From contig OZ038392.1 in the NCBI GenBank assembly GCA_964036045.1, forward strand, positions 38,674,851 through 38,738,850: a stretch of 64,000 nt of DNA, read 5' to 3'. The DNA is from Eutreptiella sp. 'Long Island Sound 2002' (lineage: Eukaryota; Euglenozoa; Euglenophyceae; Eutreptiales; Eutreptiaceae). Below are positions 62,696-64,000 of the stretch, in pieces; position 1 is the stretch's first letter, and every line of letters starts with the position of its first letter. The position numbers and the translations under genes are program-made. A model generated the notes under the pieces. The model made no database searches, had not been told where the DNA came from, and worked only from the letters and a program-made list of their open reading frames with translations.

Positions 62696-64000
62696 ACCTT
62701 ACCCTTACCTGCCAAAGCGTATGTGTGAGTGTGCTATTCCTAAGGCCCTGAGAGCAAGCCGCAGAAGTGGTCTCCTAATTATACCCAAGTCTGCACGCTT
62801 GCTAAACCTGGAGGGTTGGCTTATTGATGCCACGGGGTACGCCCCGGGTCTCCCCTCCCCTAAGCGCCCAATTTCTGTGCTGGCGCAAAACCTTTGGGGA
62901 ATACCCAGCGTACTAATCCAGGTATTGTTTTCCCTACCTATCTGTCTACTACAGGGAGGGGTGGCCAAAAGCTATGAAGGCATGAAAACGCCGTTTTGCT
63001 AAGTGGCCAAAACACTGACCTAACCACTGCCACAGCCCACCAACCCTGCTAAAATTGCAGGAAACGGGTGGGACAGTGACACACGCACTACAGGTCCTAC
63101 ACACCCTACAGTGGCACCAGCCTGGTGGGCGAGCACTGCTGCAACTGGCTCAAGCCCCCACTCAGGACTACCACTCCTACACGCACACTCTACTTGGTGT
63201 TGTTGAAGAACATGTCGTGGGTCCTAGCGACCCTCCTGTGAAGAAGACAAGGGAACACAGCGCTGCTAAGCAACTGTGGCCTAACAGGGGACGCCACAAC
63301 GCGTTTCCCCTGCTAGGGCTTGGAGGGAAGAGGTGCTCCTTTTGCGTGCACGGCGCAGATGTCCATGAAGTCGGACTGCCTGCTCTGCCACAGGCAGAGG
63401 CGGAGTTACTTGTTTGTGTGATCTGCGCCCTTGTTTAGCAGGGCATGAAAAAAATGGTATGCTGCTGCACCAATCACCCTACCTGCCCACCTGTAAAGCA
63501 AAGGCAAATGAAGGGGTGTTTGCGGCGGAGGAACCAAGCCACACTCCCCGTATTATACGGTTCTCAGTGTGACCTATAATACACTGTCCGCAAACGCGCT
63601 GAAGAATCAGCTCCCCTGTCAAGCAAGCAAGCTTCAAGGGACTCCTCAGGTTCTCTTAAAGAACGTACCGAGGAACCCCTGGGTAGCCTAAACAAGGTTT
63701 ACCGTGCGCACTTCGCGTGGCCTACCCTTTAATGCGTGTTTGAATGCGCCAGCATGCACGACGGCGTTGGGCAAACCTGCCCATCTGAACCTCAATCACG
63801 ACTCCACCAGGGGGTGGCCCCACCTGGGCTTACTCACCTTACCTACCGCTGGAGAGAGAGAACAAGTGGGCACGTGAGGGGCGGAAGCGAAGAACGTTAC
63901 TATGCACTTGTGTGTATGTCTAATCACCCTGATCTGACCTCTAATCATCTGCAATCTTTCTAATCAATCCCTCTATCGCGTCCTATCGTTGTTAGCGCTG
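62696..64000. other. 3' region of element C and flank, no gene seen
   Basis: After the pol stop comes about 260 bp of non-coding sequence, a purine tract AGGGAGGGGTGG (62,953-62,962), then sequence beginning TGGCCAAAAG that may be the 3' LTR. The LTR end is not visible before the window ends and no copy of it was found upstream of 30,575. The remaining short frames have no recognisable domain. Confidence 0.4.
62953..62962 (+). promoter_or_regulatory. Possible polypurine tract of element C
   Basis: AGGGAGGGG followed by TGG; suitable position about 260 bp after pol, but unconfirmed without the LTR pair. Confidence 0.35.

Larger units (their letters stand above)
30575..62962 (+). mobile_element. 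Element C: Ty3/gypsy LTR retrotransposon, decayed and twice interrupted
   Basis: Plus-strand order: PBS-like site (30,575), gag (30,674-35,797), pol (35,798-39,199, resuming at 61,159 to 62,695) and a purine tract (62,953). Protease, Dam-like domain, RT, RNase H, integrase and a chromodomain-like tail are all recognisable, in Ty3/gypsy order. It is interrupted at 32,588-35,173 by a 2.6-kb insert and at 39,201-61,158 by element A. It is not close to A/B: Gag and Pol differ throughout. Premature stops and frameshifts show it is dead and older than A. LTRs were not identified; the 3' LTR may start at TGGCCAAAAG (about 62,962) and run to or past the window end. Confidence 0.8.

Overview
The window is a gene-poor, repeat-rich stretch of a eukaryotic nuclear genome. 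Evidence for this: a six-exon gene with spliceosomal introns, chromodomain-type Ty3/gypsy LTR retrotransposons whose primer-binding sites match eukaryotic initiator-Met tRNA, hAT-like and Tc1/mariner-like non-autonomous DNA elements, and tRNA-like sequences with box A and box B. No bacterial gene organisation is present. A microbial alga with a large genome (possibly green) would fit, but the sequence alone does not prove the lineage.

Only two host genes can be supported. (1) At about 2.0-2.9 kb (+) lies the last exon(s) of a class III nucleotidyl cyclase domain protein whose catalytic residues are partly degenerate. (2) A mitochondrial-carrier-family gene runs on the minus strand from 26,529 to 13,896 in six exons. 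They add up to 954 nt (317 residues), with matching phases at every junction and four GT-AG introns plus one GC-AG intron. Its 5.6-kb last intron contains a four-copy array of a roughly 1.16-kb repeat (14,381-19,026), and its other large introns hold microsatellites and tRNA-like fragments.

Layout: 1-2 kb strongly strand-biased GT-rich then CAA-rich DNA; 2-3 kb cyclase; 3-7 kb no recognisable gene; 7.2-12 kb a graveyard of old relatives of retrotransposons A/B, one of them split by a 643-bp hAT-like element; 12-26.5 kb the carrier gene and its 3' flank; 27.7-28.75 kb a 1,034-bp Tc1/mariner-like element; 30.1 kb a tRNA-like (SINE-type) sequence; 30.6 kb to the window end a three-level nest of LTR retrotransposons.

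The nest: element C (+ strand; gag from 30.67 kb, pol resuming at 61.16 kb) received a 2,586-bp insert of unknown class with a 16-bp target duplication inside its gag (32,588-35,173), and a complete element A (- strand, 39,201-61,158) inside its pol. Element A in turn received a complete element B of the same family (- strand, 43,892-54,852, 5-bp target duplication) inside its RNase H region. A and B have identifiable LTRs, PBS, PPT, gag, protease, RT, RNase H, integrase and chromodomain. C is a different Ty3/gypsy lineage and is decayed.

The most unusual biology is in these elements. In both lineages gag and pol lie in the same frame separated by one stop codon (UAG in A/B, UGA-CGG in C), as in readthrough-type retroviruses. 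Both lineages carry, between protease and reverse transcriptase, a domain resembling phage/DIRS Dam-type N6-adenine methyltransferases, with an intact NPPF motif in A/B. In A/B the Gag start codon lies inside the LTR, so the LTR itself encodes the Gag N-terminus and the PBS is translated. A tRNA-like module sits about 40-50 bp after the pol stop. The 2.6-kb insert in C encodes an unrecognised 510-residue repeat protein.
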